Origin: DASRSS01 sp035765515
GTDB taxonomy: Bacteria > Actinomycetota > Actinomycetes > Mycobacteriales > Jatrophihabitantaceae
DNA length: 64,000 nt
Assembly: GCA_035765515.1 (NCBI GenBank)
Contig: DASTXN010000045.1
Coordinates: forward strand, 1-64,000
Direction of reading: 5' to 3'
Under the pieces are notes generated by a model, which worked only from the letters and a program-made list of their open reading frames with translations, was not told where the DNA came from and did no database searches. A program made the position numbers and the translations under genes. Positions 1-8,246 of this stretch are shown here, in pieces. Numbering within the stretch: the stretch's first letter is position 1; every line of letters begins with the position of its first letter.

Positions 1-189
1 CACTACGGCGTCCACGAAGGAGGCTGGCACGTCGTCCGCGACCCCGACGGGACAACCGTCTGGACCTCACCCACCGGACACGCCTACACAGTCCCGCCCG
101 CGGCCTACCCCGTCGACAACACCATGAAGATCAAAAACGACACCGACGAAGACGGCGACGAGCCACCGGAGGGGGATCAGGCATCCTGA
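1..189 (+). CDS. DUF222/HNH endonuclease family protein, 3' end only
   Basis: Open from the first base to a TGA at 187-189 (62 codons). The peptide HYGVHEGGWHVVRDPDG, then TVWTSPTGHAY and TVPPAAYP, is typical of the tail that follows the HNH motif in actinobacterial 13E12/DUF222 proteins, where a residue run of GG-WHVVRDPDG-W-SPTGH is common. The HNH core itself lies outside the window. The last ~25 residues are acidic and poorly conserved in the family. This is the first of three members of the family here (see 18646 and 32660). Family assignment is by recognition of the tail only, so a different HNH subfamily is possible. Confidence 0.75.
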   Translation, partial: HYGVHEGGWHVVRDPDGTTVWTSPTGHAYTVPPAAYPVDNTMKIKNDTDEDGDEPPEGDQAS

Positions 190-224
190 TCTTGGCAGCA
201 CACCCCGAGAAGAAGGCAGGGACG

Positions 225-1319
225 ATGAAGGTCGCGGTGGTCGGCACCGGGGTTGCGGGAGCGAGCACCGCGTTCGCGCTGGCAACTACCGGTGCCGACG
301 TCACGGTGATCGATAGCGATCACGCCGGACAGGCGACCGCGGCCGGCGCGGGAATCATCCAGCCCTGGTCGAGCAGCGCGACCGGTCCGTACTACGACCT
401 GTACGCCGCGGGCGCCGCCTATTACCCGAGCGTGATCGAACGGCTCGGCGCGGCCGGAGTCACTGATGTCGGTTACCGCCGCAGCGGGTCGATCGTTGTC
501 GACGCCGACCCCGGACAACTCGACGACGTCGAGAAGCGACTGCGCGAGCGCCCCGCGAACGTCCCGCTCGCCGGCGAGATCGAACGGCTCGACGCAGCGC
601 AAGCACGTGAGCTGTTTCCACCGCTAGCACCGAATCTGCAGGCAGTCCTCGTGCCGGGCGGAGCGCGCGTCGATGGACGGCGGCTGCGCGCCGGGCTGCT
701 CGAAGCCGCGCAACGAAACGGAGCACGCACGATCCAGGGCGAAGCCCGCGTCGAGATGCGTGGCGGCAACCCGGCGCTGTACGTCGGGGCGGACCCCGTC
801 GCCGCCGACTCGATCGTCGTCGCTGCCGGTGCCTGGACGAACCACGTGATCGCACCGCTCGGCGTCCAAGTGCCGGTCGAGCCGCAACGCGGGCAGATCA
901 CGCACCTGGAGGTGCGCGACGCCGAGACCAAGGACTGGCCTTCGGTGCTGCCGGTGGCCAGCCACTACCTGGTCGCGTTCGACGGCGGACGGATCGCGGT
1001 CGGAGCCACCCGCGAAACCGGCAGCGGCTTCGACCCGCGCGTGACGGCGGCGGGCCAACGCCAGGTGTTGGACGACGCGTTGCGTGTCGCGCCTGGACTG
1101 GCCGGCGCCACCGTGCTCGAGACGCGGGTGGGCCTGCGCCCGCTGGCGGACGCACCGATCGTCGGCGCGCTCAGCGAACACCCGACCGTCTACGTCAACA
1201 CCGGGTTCGGCGCCGCAGGCCTGACCATGGGCCCTCTCGTCGGGCACCTGCTCGCCCAGTTGATCCTCGGCGACCGGCCGGACGTCGACCTGGCGCGGTT
1301 CGCGCCGTCGGATCAATAG
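225..1319 (+). CDS. FAD-dependent oxidoreductase, D-amino acid/glycine oxidase (DAO) family
   Basis: 364 aa. The N-terminus MKVAVVGTGVAGAS is a Rossmann FAD-binding site (GxGxxG), followed by VTVIDSD, the acidic residue that binds ribose. A second FAD motif near the C-terminus reads NTGFGAAGLTMGP, as in DadA/ThiO/SoxB-type amine oxidases, and RPLADAPIVG precedes it. These enzymes oxidise an amino acid or secondary amine to an imino acid using FAD, usually in the cytoplasm. The substrate cannot be read from sequence. A longer reading from TTG at 192 is open, but ATG 225 begins exactly at the Rossmann strand and has an AGGCAGG ribosome site upstream. It ends 4 bp from the convergent gene at 1324. 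Confidence 0.85.
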   Translation: MKVAVVGTGVAGASTAFALATTGADVTVIDSDHAGQATAAGAGIIQPWSSSATGPYYDLYAAGAAYYPSVIERLGAAGVTDVGYRRSGSIVVDADPGQLDDVEKRLRERPANVPLAGEIERLDAAQARELFPPLAPNLQAVLVPGGARVDGRRLRAGLLEAAQRNGARTIQGEARVEMRGGNPALYVGADPVAADSIVVAAGAWTNHVIAPLGVQVPVEPQRGQITHLEVRDAETKDWPSVLPVASHYLVAFDGGRIAVGATRETGSGFDPRVTAAGQRQVLDDALRVAPGLAGATVLETRVGLRPLADAPIVGALSEHPTVYVNTGFGAAGLTMGPLVGHLLAQLILGDRPDVDLARFAPSDQ

Positions 1320-1323
1320 GGCC

Positions 1324-1593
1324 TCAGCGCTCGTGCAGGGCGCGCGCGAGCTCGTCGCGCCCCATCTTCGACCGGCCGGGCAGGTCGCGCTTCTTCGCCA
1401 GCTCGTACAGCTCCGCGCGCGTCTTGGGCGCGGAGCCGCCGGTGCGCTTGCGCTGCGCAACGGCCGCGCCCTGCTTGCCGAGCGCACTGCGGGTGGACTT
1501 GGGCATGTGCGCGATGGTCTTCTTCGACTTCGCGGCGGACTGAGCTTTCTTCACGTTCCGCCGCGCGGTCTGGGTCTGCTTCGTCGTAGCCAT
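1324..1593 (-). CDS. Small basic protein with Rho-N/SAP-like C-terminal motif
   Basis: 89 aa, starting at the ATG complementary to 1591-1593. The N-terminal half is rich in Lys, Ala, Gln and Thr (MATTKQTQTARRNVKKAQ), like histone H1-type nucleoid proteins. The C-terminal part (about residues 58-88, TRAELYELAKKRDLPGRSKM then GRDELARAL) matches the short helix-extended-helix of the Rho N-terminal/SAP fold, which binds nucleic acid. Such proteins are common in actinobacteria and often annotated as plasmid stabilisation or Rho-N proteins, without firm function. It is divergent from the acidic protein at 1635, with only 41 bp between starts. Nucleic acid binding is an inference from composition and motif. 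Confidence 0.75.
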   Translation of the reverse strand: MATTKQTQTARRNVKKAQSAAKSKKTIAHMPKSTRSALGKQGAAVAQRKRTGGSAPKTRAELYELAKKRDLPGRSKMGRDELARALHER

Positions 1594-1634
1594 ACCAGGG
1601 ATATACCCGCGAAGGGGCCGGGCACATTCAGTCC

Positions 1635-1889
1635 ATGGCAAACGACGACAAGGCCGAAAGCGACGTCGAACCGGACCCGAAACGCGCGGACAGCCGCGAG
1701 ACGGGCGGGGTGCCCGATCCGGACGCCGCCGATCAGGCCAGCACGACCGGCAGCACGCCCGACGACGAGTACGTCGGACGCGTCGCCGGCTCGGACATCG
1801 GCTACGAGGAGGAGACCGGCGCCGAACGCCGCTCCGACGACGCAAGCGCGACAGACGCGAGCGGGACAGGCGCAACCGACCGCCGGTAA
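1635..1889 (+). CDS. Small acidic low-complexity hypothetical protein
   Basis: 84 aa, rich in Asp, Glu, Ala, Ser, Thr and Gly, with no Cys or Trp and almost no long hydrophobic side chains, so it is probably disordered. The only more ordered-looking stretch is the middle (DDEYVGRVAGSDIGYEEETG). I recognise no domain. In its favour as a gene: it is divergent from, and close to, the basic Rho-N protein (start to start 41 bp) and its codon usage is normal for the genome. A shared divergent promoter in 1594-1634 is likely. It could also be a non-coding open frame. Confidence 0.5.
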   Translation: MANDDKAESDVEPDPKRADSRETGGVPDPDAADQASTTGSTPDDEYVGRVAGSDIGYEEETGAERRSDDASATDASGTGATDRR

Positions 1890-1928
1890 CGCGATCGGCC
1901 GGGACGCGACCTGCGCGACCTACCCGAC

Positions 1929-2405
1929 CTACGCGACCGCGGCCAGGCGGCGGGCGCCAACGTCCGCGATTACCCGCTCCAGCCCCGCATGCCGCTGCAG
2001 CAGCGGAGCGAGCCGGTCGTAGCCCACCCGCAACGCCTTGACCCGCTCCAGGCTGGTCACGGTCGCGGTGCGCTGCCCGCCGACCAGTAGCGGCAGCTCG
2101 CCGAAGATCTCGCCAGCGCTCAGTTCGGCTACGGCGTCCCGGTGCCGGAACACGCTCGCGTTGCCGGTCAGCAGCACGTACAGCGCGTCGGCGGGCGCAC
2201 CCTGGCGCAGGAACGGCCAGCGTGCCGGCAGGGAAACGGTGGTACCGGCGCGCACGAGCGCGGCCAGCTCCTCGACCGAGCAGCCGGCGAAGCGGCGGTC
2301 GGCGGCCAGGTGTTCGGCCAGTGCGCGGACGTCACGGCGCGGGCGCCGTCCGGTGGGGTTGGCAAGATTGTGGATCGTGGCGCTGTCGATGTTCGCGAGC
2401 GTCAT
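1929..2405 (-). CDS. Cyclic nucleotide-binding (CRP-like cNMP) domain protein
   Basis: 158 aa from the ATG complementary to 2403-2405, which has an AGAGGAG ribosome site nine bases upstream; the open frame continues to 2522 but that extension is not convincing. Residues ~40-145 form a cNMP beta-roll: FLRQGAPADALYVLLTGNASV is split around the GxxxxxLYxxxxG pattern, and SAGEIFGELPLLVGGQRTATV is the phosphate-binding cassette (FGE-x(5-8)-R-T-A). No helix-turn-helix follows, so it is a stand-alone sensor domain and not a full CRP regulator. The ligand (cAMP, cGMP or none) is unknown. It lies downstream of and on the same strand as the AlkB-like gene, 156 bp away. Confidence 0.8.
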   Translation of the reverse strand: MTLANIDSATIHNLANPTGRRPRRDVRALAEHLAADRRFAGCSVEELAALVRAGTTVSLPARWPFLRQGAPADALYVLLTGNASVFRHRDAVAELSAGEIFGELPLLVGGQRTATVTSLERVKALRVGYDRLAPLLQRHAGLERVIADVGARRLAAVA

Positions 2406-2561
2406 GGCACACGGCTCCTCTACGAGCTGTTCTCGTCGGGCGAGTGGATGTGTCGCCCGTAAGTCCAACGGAGCGCTACCCGCGCGTGTATCCCGAACTC
2501 TCTGATTCGTAAGCACGGTCACCCGAATATGCGCGCAATAGGTGCGGCGCGGACGTGCGTT

Positions 2562-3191
2562 TCAGCGCACTCCACGCGGTCGGAACTGGATGCTGATGCG
2601 TGGCCCGACCGGCTTGACCGTCTTCGCAATCGCGTGCTCCCAGGTGCGCTGGCAGCTGCCGCCCATCACGATCAGGTCGCCGTGGCCCAACGGGATCGCC
2701 AGTGACTGCCCGCCGGCGCGCGGGCGCAGCAGCAGCGGACGCGGGTCGCCGACGGACACGATCGCGACCATGGTGTCCTCCGTGTTGCCGCGGCCGATGC
2801 GGTCGCCGTGCCAGGCGACGCTGTCGCGCCCGTCGCGGTAGAAACACAGCCCGGCGGTTGCGAACGGCTCACCGAGCTCGGCGAGGTAGTACGCGTCCAG
2901 CTCGGCCTTCATGGCGTCCAGCGCCGGATCGGGCAGCGGCTGCTGCTCGCGGTAGAAGCACAGCAGCCGTGGCACGTCGACCACCCGCTCGTACATCTGC
3001 CGCCGTTCGGCCCGCCACGGCACGACGTCGCGCAGCCGCTCGAACAACGCGTCCGCGCCGGACAGCCAGCCCGGGCGCAGGTCGATCCACGCGCCGCCAC
3101 TGAGTTCGGTGCGCCGGACGCGTCCCGCCAGCGGCTCGAGTTCGGGCGCCCGGTCGCAGTCGAACAGTGACCCTTGGAAGGCAGCGGTCAT
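2562..3191 (-). CDS. AlkB-like 2-oxoglutarate/Fe(II) dioxygenase
   Basis: 209 aa. AlkB-type enzymes oxidatively remove alkyl groups from damaged nucleic acid bases using Fe(II), O2 and 2-oxoglutarate. Visible iron ligands are H128 and D130 (AWHGDRIG) and H186 (WEHAIAK); R198 and R204 (RISIQFRPR) are the usual 2-oxoglutarate and active-site arginines. LCFYRDGRDSVAWHGD matches the nucleotide-recognition lid and first strand. Length and layout fit the single-domain actinobacterial AlkB family; whether it prefers DNA, RNA or another substrate is not visible. It is divergent from the glutathione peroxidase gene (64 bp between starts). Confidence 0.9.
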   Translation of the reverse strand: MTAAFQGSLFDCDRAPELEPLAGRVRRTELSGGAWIDLRPGWLSGADALFERLRDVVPWRAERRQMYERVVDVPRLLCFYREQQPLPDPALDAMKAELDAYYLAELGEPFATAGLCFYRDGRDSVAWHGDRIGRGNTEDTMVAIVSVGDPRPLLLRPRAGGQSLAIPLGHGDLIVMGGSCQRTWEHAIAKTVKPVGPRISIQFRPRGVR

Positions 3192-3255
3192 GCGTATGAG
3201 GATAGCGCGTCAGCCAAACGCCTGTGCTAATAGTGTCAGGATAGAGTTCCGAACC

Positions 3256-3750
3256 ATGACCGAACTCCTCGACCTTCCGGTGCACACCCTGTCTGGCGAA
3301 CCGACCACGCTCGGGGCGCTCGCCGGCAAGCGCGCGACGCTGATCGTCAACGTCGCGAGCAAGTGCGGGCTCACCCCGCAGTACAGCAAGCTCGAAGCGC
3401 TGCAGGAGGAGCTGTCCGGTCGCGGCCTGTCCGTCGTCGGCTTCCCCTGCAACCAGTTCGGCGGCCAGGAGCCGGGCACGGCGGAGGAGATCGCGACCTT
3501 CTGCTCCAGCACGTACGGCGTCACCTTCCCGATGACGGCAAAGGTCGAGGTGAACGGCCCGGGTCGCGACGCGATCTACGAGCGCCTCACGGCGACACCG
3601 GACGCCGACGGCGAGAGCGGCGACATCCAGTGGAACTTCGAGAAGTTCCTGCTCGACGGCGCCGGGACGGTCGTCGCCCGGTTCCGGCCGCGCACCGAGC
3701 CGGACGACCCCGCACTGCGCGCGGCCGTCGACACGCTCCTCGCCGACTGA
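3256..3750 (+). CDS. Glutathione peroxidase-family thiol peroxidase
   Basis: 164 aa. Reduces peroxides with a catalytic cysteine. The active site is C37 (NVASKCGLTPQY), with Q71 (FPCNQFGGQEPG) and W126 (WNFEKFL) completing the tetrad, so it is a Cys and not a selenocysteine enzyme. C83 (ATFCSSTYGVTFP) is at the position of the resolving cysteine in two-Cys, thioredoxin-dependent members, so thioredoxin is the likelier reductant in an actinobacterium that would lack glutathione. ATG 3256 was chosen because the family begins just ahead of strand one; the open frame upstream to 3109 overlaps alkB in antisense. Five bases separate its stop from the Lrp start. Confidence 0.92.
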   Translation: MTELLDLPVHTLSGEPTTLGALAGKRATLIVNVASKCGLTPQYSKLEALQEELSGRGLSVVGFPCNQFGGQEPGTAEEIATFCSSTYGVTFPMTAKVEVNGPGRDAIYERLTATPDADGESGDIQWNFEKFLLDGAGTVVARFRPRTEPDDPALRAAVDTLLAD

Positions 3751-3755
3751 CCGCG

Positions 3756-4223
3756 ATGAGCCGACCGCTGGACGACCCGATCGACCGCAGGATCGCCGCG
3801 GCGCTCGTCGAGGACGGCCGCACCACCCTCAAGACGCTGGCCGAAACGACCGGCCTGTCGGTGTCCGCCGTGCAGGCGCGCGTGCGCAGGCTCGAGACCG
3901 ACGGCGTGATCGCCGGCTACACGGCCCGCATTCAGCCGGAGAGCATCGGCCTGCCGCTGGCAGCGTTCATCGCGGTCACCCCGCTGGACCCCGAGCACGA
4001 GTACGACATCCCGGAACGCCTCGCGGGTTTCACCGAGATCGAGGACTGCCACTCGGTCGCCGGCGAGGACAGCTTCGTGCTCTACGTGCGGGTCGCCTCG
4101 CCGTCGGCGCTGGAGACCTTGATCCGCGAGATCCGGCGTCGCGCGAACGTGTCGACGCGGACGACGGTGGTGCTGCAGACGTTCTACGAGGGTCGGCCGC
4201 ACCCCGTCCCGGACGGAAAATAG
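3756..4223 (+). CDS. Lrp/AsnC-family transcriptional regulator, likely controls lat
   Basis: 155 aa. An N-terminal winged helix-turn-helix (LDDPIDRRIAAALVEDGR, then LAETTGLSVSAVQARVRRLE) is followed by a C-terminal RAM/ACT domain (FIAVTPLDPEHEYDIPERLAGFT...) that binds amino acids and drives oligomerisation. In Mycobacterium tuberculosis the neighbours lrpA (Rv3291c) and lat (Rv3290c) have the same order, and the regulator responds to amino acids, so I infer that this protein controls the lysine aminotransferase 47 bp downstream. The short gap contains two similar short motifs (GGAAAATAGTC near 4215 and GGAATAGTTC near 4246) that could be half-sites, but this is weak evidence. Confidence 0.88.
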   Translation: MSRPLDDPIDRRIAAALVEDGRTTLKTLAETTGLSVSAVQARVRRLETDGVIAGYTARIQPESIGLPLAAFIAVTPLDPEHEYDIPERLAGFTEIEDCHSVAGEDSFVLYVRVASPSALETLIREIRRRANVSTRTTVVLQTFYEGRPHPVPDGK

Positions 4224-4270
4224 TCGGCCGAATGAGTCTCTGGCAGGAATAGTTCCGGTAGACTGGCGGC

Positions 4271-5605
4271 ATGACGACGCTGACTCCGGCTGCCAGCCGA
4301 ACCGACGTGACCCCGGCCAACGTCCGCGAGACGATCGCCGCGCACATGCTCGCCGACGGGTTCGAGCTGATCCTCGACCTGGACGCCTCACAGGGCGCCA
4401 CCCTCGTCGACGCCCGCGACGGCACGTCGTACCTGGACCTGTTCACGTTCTTCGCGTCCAACGCGCTCGGCATGAACCACCCCGCCCTCGCGCAGGACGA
4501 GCAGTTCCTGACCGAGATCGGCAAGGTCGCCGTCAACAAGCCGTCGAACTCCGACATCTACACCGTCCCGATGGCCCGCTTCGTCGACACCTTCGCGCGC
4601 GTGCTCGGCGACCCCGCGCTGCCGCATCTGTTCTTCATCGACGGCGGCGCGCTCGCGGTCGAGAACGCGCTCAAGATCGCCTTCGACTGGAAGTCGCGCT
4701 GGAACGAGGCGCACGGCATCGACGGCAATCTCGGCACCAAGGTGATGCACCTGCAGAAGGCCTTCCACGGCCGCAGCGGCTACACGATGAGCCTGACCAA
4801 CACCGACCCGAACAAGGTCGCCCGTTTCCCGAAGTTCGACTGGCCGCGCATCCCGTCGCCGTCCATCAATGGGACCCCCAACGTCGAGGCTGCAGAGCGC
4901 GAGGCGCTCGCCGCGGCCCGCGCGGCGTTCGAGGCCAACCCACACGACATTGCCTGCTTCATCGCCGAGCCGATCCAGGGCGAGGGCGGCGACAACCACC
5001 TCCGGCCGGAGTTCCTGCAGGCGATGCAGGCGCTATGCCGCGAGTTCGACGCGCTGTTCGTCATGGACGAGGTGCAGACCGGCGTCGGCATGACCGGCAC
5101 CGCGTGGGCGTACCAGCAGCTCGGTGTGCAGCCGGACGTCGTCGCGTTCGGCAAGAAGGCGCAGGTCTGCGGCGTGATGGCCGGCGGCCGTGTCGACGAG
5201 GTCCCGGACAACGCGTTCGCAGTCTCCTCGCGCATCAACTCCACCTGGGGCGGCAACCTCACCGACATGGTGCGCGCCACCCGCATCCTCGAGGTGATCG
5301 AGTCCGACGGCCTGATCGCCCGCGCTGCAGAACTCGGCGAGCACCTCCTCGACGGCCTGCGCGCGCTCGCCGCCAGGCACGACGTGATCGCCGACGTGCG
5401 CGGTCGCGGCTTGATGTGCGCGTTCACGCTGCCCACCGCTCAGCTGCGCGACGAGATCATCAACCGGCTGCGCGAGGACGAGCACGTACTCGTCCTCGGC
5501 TGCGGCGCCTCCGCGCTGCGCTTCCGTCCGCCGCTGACCGTCACCACCGACGAGCTCGACCGTGGCTTGGCCGCGCTCGATCGCGTGCTCGCGTCGGTCG
5601 CCTGA
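4271..5605 (+). CDS. lat: L-lysine 6-aminotransferase (PLP, class III)
   Basis: 444 aa. Transfers the epsilon-amino group of L-lysine to 2-oxoglutarate, giving 2-aminoadipate 6-semialdehyde (cyclising to piperideine-6-carboxylate). Class III aminotransferase features: HGRSGYTMSLTN around residue 166, IAEPIQGEGGDNH at 231, the aspartate of VMDEVQTG at 266, and the PLP lysine in FGKKAQVCG (K295/K296). The sequence LFTFFASNALGMNHP at residue 58 and SSRINSTWGGNLTDMVR near 315 are distinctive of the lysine-specific group and not of GABA or ornithine enzymes. ATG 4271 is preceded by TAGACT at 4255-4260, so the transcript may be nearly leaderless. No piperideine-6-carboxylate dehydrogenase gene is in the window. 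Confidence 0.92.
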   Translation: MTTLTPAASRTDVTPANVRETIAAHMLADGFELILDLDASQGATLVDARDGTSYLDLFTFFASNALGMNHPALAQDEQFLTEIGKVAVNKPSNSDIYTVPMARFVDTFARVLGDPALPHLFFIDGGALAVENALKIAFDWKSRWNEAHGIDGNLGTKVMHLQKAFHGRSGYTMSLTNTDPNKVARFPKFDWPRIPSPSINGTPNVEAAEREALAAARAAFEANPHDIACFIAEPIQGEGGDNHLRPEFLQAMQALCREFDALFVMDEVQTGVGMTGTAWAYQQLGVQPDVVAFGKKAQVCGVMAGGRVDEVPDNAFAVSSRINSTWGGNLTDMVRATRILEVIESDGLIARAAELGEHLLDGLRALAARHDVIADVRGRGLMCAFTLPTAQLRDEIINRLREDEHVLVLGCGASALRFRPPLTVTTDELDRGLAALDRVLASVA

Positions 5606-5610
5606 CCGCA

Positions 5611-6978
5611 ATGCGCACCTGGCAGGTCTGGCAGCTGCGCGCCGCGTTCGCGCGCAGCATGGCCGAGATGTACGGACGCGAGGTACCGGCGTACACCACC
5701 CTGGTCGATGTCGCGTCCGAGGTGAACGCCGACGTCATCGCCCGCGACGGTGTTGCCGCGCAGCGCCTCGGCATGATCGCGCGGGTCACTGCCGAGCGGC
5801 ACGGCGCGATCCGGGTCGGCACGCCAGCCGAGATGGCGCAGGTCGCGCGCATCTTCGCCGCGTTCGGCATGCACCCGGTCGGGTTTTACGACCTGCGCGA
5901 CGCCGCGAAGGCGGCCGTGCCCGTCGTCAGCACGGCGTTCCGCCCAGTCGATGCGCAGGAGCTGGCGCTCAATCCGTTCCGCATGTTCACCTCGGTGCTC
6001 GTCACCGACGACCGGCGGTTCTTCTCCGCGGACCTGCAGGCGCGGCTGGACGCGTTCCTCGCGCGCCGTTCGCTGTTCAGCCCGGAGCTGATGGCCTTGG
6101 CCGACAAGGCGATCGCCGATCAGGGGCTGGACGAGGAGGACGCGCAGACCTTCCTCAAGCTGGCCACCGCGGCGTTCGAGCTGTCACCCGAACCGGTCGA
6201 CCGCGCGTGGTACCGCGAGCTGGAGAACGTCTCGGCCGTGGCCGCGGACATCGGTGGCGTGACAAGCACCCACATCAATCACCTGACGCCGCGCGTTCTG
6301 GACATCGACGAGTTGTACCGCCGCATGAGCGAGCGCGGCATCACCATGATCGACGCGATCCAGGGGCCGCCGCGTTGGGACGGGCCCGACGTGCTGCTGC
6401 GCCAGACGTCGTTCCGGGCGTTGGCCGAGGAGCGGTTGTTCCGCGAGGCGGACGGAACCGTCGCGCCGGGCGCGCTGCGCGTTCGTTTCGGCGAGGTCGA
6501 GGCGCGCGGCATCGCGCTCACGGCAGCCGGCCGCGACCGCTACGACGCGATGCTCGTCGAGGTCGACCGCCGGCTCGCAGCAGGCGGTGGCGACCGGCAG
6601 GACGTGGCCGCAGCGGTCTGGTCCGAGCGGCTGCCGTCCACCGAGCTGGGTCTGCTGCGCGAGGGACTCGGGTACTTCACGTTCGCCGCGACGGGCAACG
6701 GCAACCCGGGGCCGTCCGGCGAACAGCTCGAGCCGGCCGACCTGGTCGAGGCGGGCGTGCTCACCGCCACCCCGATCGTCTACGAGGACTTCCTGCCGCG
6801 CTCGGCCGCGGGCATCTTCCAGTCCAACCTCACGGACGAGGGCAGCCGCGACGACGCGCTCGCCGGCACGCGCCGCGACGCCGGCTGGCTCTCGGATGTC
6901 ATGGGCACCCCGGTGGCCGACCCGCTGCAGCTCTACGCGGCGCAGCAGCAGGAATCGCTCGCGGCCGCGCTGGGCTAG
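5611..6978 (+). CDS. DUF1338 non-heme iron enzyme, 2-oxoadipate dioxygenase/decarboxylase (HglS) type
   Basis: 455 aa from ATG 5611, five bases after the lat stop. DUF1338 proteins of the HglS/YdcJ type convert 2-oxoadipate to D-2-hydroxyglutarate with CO2 loss, a late step of lysine catabolism known in Pseudomonas putida and in plants. The vicinal-oxygen-chelate-like family patterns are visible: VTSTHINHLTPRVLDID (metal-ligand histidine region, about residue 220), DVLLRQTSFRALAEERLF and RVRFGEVEARG (a glutamate ligand region). Co-transcription with lat makes a lysine role very likely: Lat opens the pathway and this enzyme closes it. The steps between (semialdehyde dehydrogenase, 2-aminoadipate aminotransferase) must be encoded elsewhere. 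Confidence 0.85.
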   Translation: MRTWQVWQLRAAFARSMAEMYGREVPAYTTLVDVASEVNADVIARDGVAAQRLGMIARVTAERHGAIRVGTPAEMAQVARIFAAFGMHPVGFYDLRDAAKAAVPVVSTAFRPVDAQELALNPFRMFTSVLVTDDRRFFSADLQARLDAFLARRSLFSPELMALADKAIADQGLDEEDAQTFLKLATAAFELSPEPVDRAWYRELENVSAVAADIGGVTSTHINHLTPRVLDIDELYRRMSERGITMIDAIQGPPRWDGPDVLLRQTSFRALAEERLFREADGTVAPGALRVRFGEVEARGIALTAAGRDRYDAMLVEVDRRLAAGGGDRQDVAAAVWSERLPSTELGLLREGLGYFTFAATGNGNPGPSGEQLEPADLVEAGVLTATPIVYEDFLPRSAAGIFQSNLTDEGSRDDALAGTRRDAGWLSDVMGTPVADPLQLYAAQQQESLAAALG

Positions 6979-6994
6979 GAGCTGGCGTCGCAGT

Positions 6995-8236
6995 TCAGCT
7001 ACTGGTCACACGAGCGAAGACGCCGACGCAGTTCTGGCCACCGAAGCCGAATGCGTTGGTGATGGCGACGCCCACCGGTACGGTGCGCGCGGCGTTCGGC
7101 ACGTAGTCCAGGTCGCACTCCGGGTCGGGAGTGTCCAGGTTGATCGTCGGCGGCACGGTGCCGTCGCGGATCGCGAGCGTGCACACCAGCGCACCCAATG
7201 CGCCCGCGGCGCCGATCAGGTGCCCGACCATCGACTTGGGGCTGCTGATGGCGACGTCCTCGGCAGCGCCGCCGAAGGCTCGCCGGATGGCCATGGTCTC
7301 GGTGCGGTCGTTCGCCTTCGTCGACGTGCCGTGCGCGCAGATGTAGTCAACGTCGCGCGGGCTGACGACGGCGCGGCTCAGCGCCTGCTCGATCGCGGCA
7401 GTCGCGTACTGCCCGTCCGGCTCGGGCGCACTGACGTGGAAGGCGTCCTCGGTCAGCGCCCCGCCGGCGAACGCTGCGTACGGCACCTTGCCGCGCCGGC
7501 GCGCGTGCTCGGCCGACTCCAGGACGGCGATCACCGCGCCCTCGCCGAAGACGAAGCCGTCGCGGTCGGCGTCGAAGGGCCGGCTGGCCGCGGCCGGGTC
7601 GTCGTTGCGCGTGGACATCGCTCCCATGCTGGTCAGCCCCGAGAACATGACCGGCCGGATCGCCGCGTCCGTCCCGCCGCAGATCACGACGTCCGCCTCG
7701 CCGGCCAGGATCAGCCGCCGCGCCTCGAGCAGTGCGGCGATTCCGCTGGCGCAGGCGAGCGCGCTGGCTGTCACCGGACCGTGCACGCCGAGGTCGATCG
7801 CCACCTCGCACGCCGGCATGTTCGTCAGCGACGACGCGACGAAGTACGGGCTCAGCCGTGCGGCGGGTTCGGCAGCGACGCGGCGGGTGGCGTCCTCGAC
7901 GGTGTCGAACCCGGCGACAGCGGCGTTGATGACGATCCCGGTACGGCGGCCGAGGTCCTCGTCGATCGTCAAGCCGGCATCGGCGATGGCTTCGCGCGCG
8001 GCCGCGACGGCGAACTGGCTGAACCGCGCGGTGCGTCGCAGCCGCTTGCCGCCCAGCACCGTGGCAGGGTCGAAGCCGTGGACCTCGGCGGCGATCCGAG
8101 TCGGCAGGTGGCTGGCGTCGAATGCGGTGATCGGGCCGACGCCGGACTTGCCGTTGAGCAATCCCTGCCAAGTGCTCTCGCGGTCCAGGCCCACTGGCGT
8201 GACCGCGCCCAGACCGGTGATGACAACCTGGTGCAC
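6995..8236 (-). CDS. Beta-ketoacyl-ACP synthase (KAS II/FabF-like)
   Basis: 413 aa. Condenses malonyl-ACP with an acyl chain by decarboxylative Claisen condensation. Catalytic residues are all present: C162 (ALACASGIA), H302 (CAHGTSTKANDRTE), K334 and H339 (PKSMVGHLIGAAG), and the C-terminal NAFGFGGQN. ACASG replaces the more usual ACATG. Length is normal for FabF. It lies 10 bp downstream of the fused E1 gene on the same strand, an unusual partner: it may elongate a branched-chain or other special acyl starter rather than be the housekeeping KAS, which normally sits with fabD, acpP and fabH. No ACP gene is adjacent. Confidence 0.87.
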   Translation of the reverse strand: MHQVVITGLGAVTPVGLDRESTWQGLLNGKSGVGPITAFDASHLPTRIAAEVHGFDPATVLGGKRLRRTARFSQFAVAAAREAIADAGLTIDEDLGRRTGIVINAAVAGFDTVEDATRRVAAEPAARLSPYFVASSLTNMPACEVAIDLGVHGPVTASALACASGIAALLEARRLILAGEADVVICGGTDAAIRPVMFSGLTSMGAMSTRNDDPAAASRPFDADRDGFVFGEGAVIAVLESAEHARRRGKVPYAAFAGGALTEDAFHVSAPEPDGQYATAAIEQALSRAVVSPRDVDYICAHGTSTKANDRTETMAIRRAFGGAAEDVAISSPKSMVGHLIGAAGALGALVCTLAIRDGTVPPTINLDTPDPECDLDYVPNAARTVPVGVAITNAFGFGGQNCVGVFARVTSS

Positions 8237-8246
8237 GGCTGTGACG

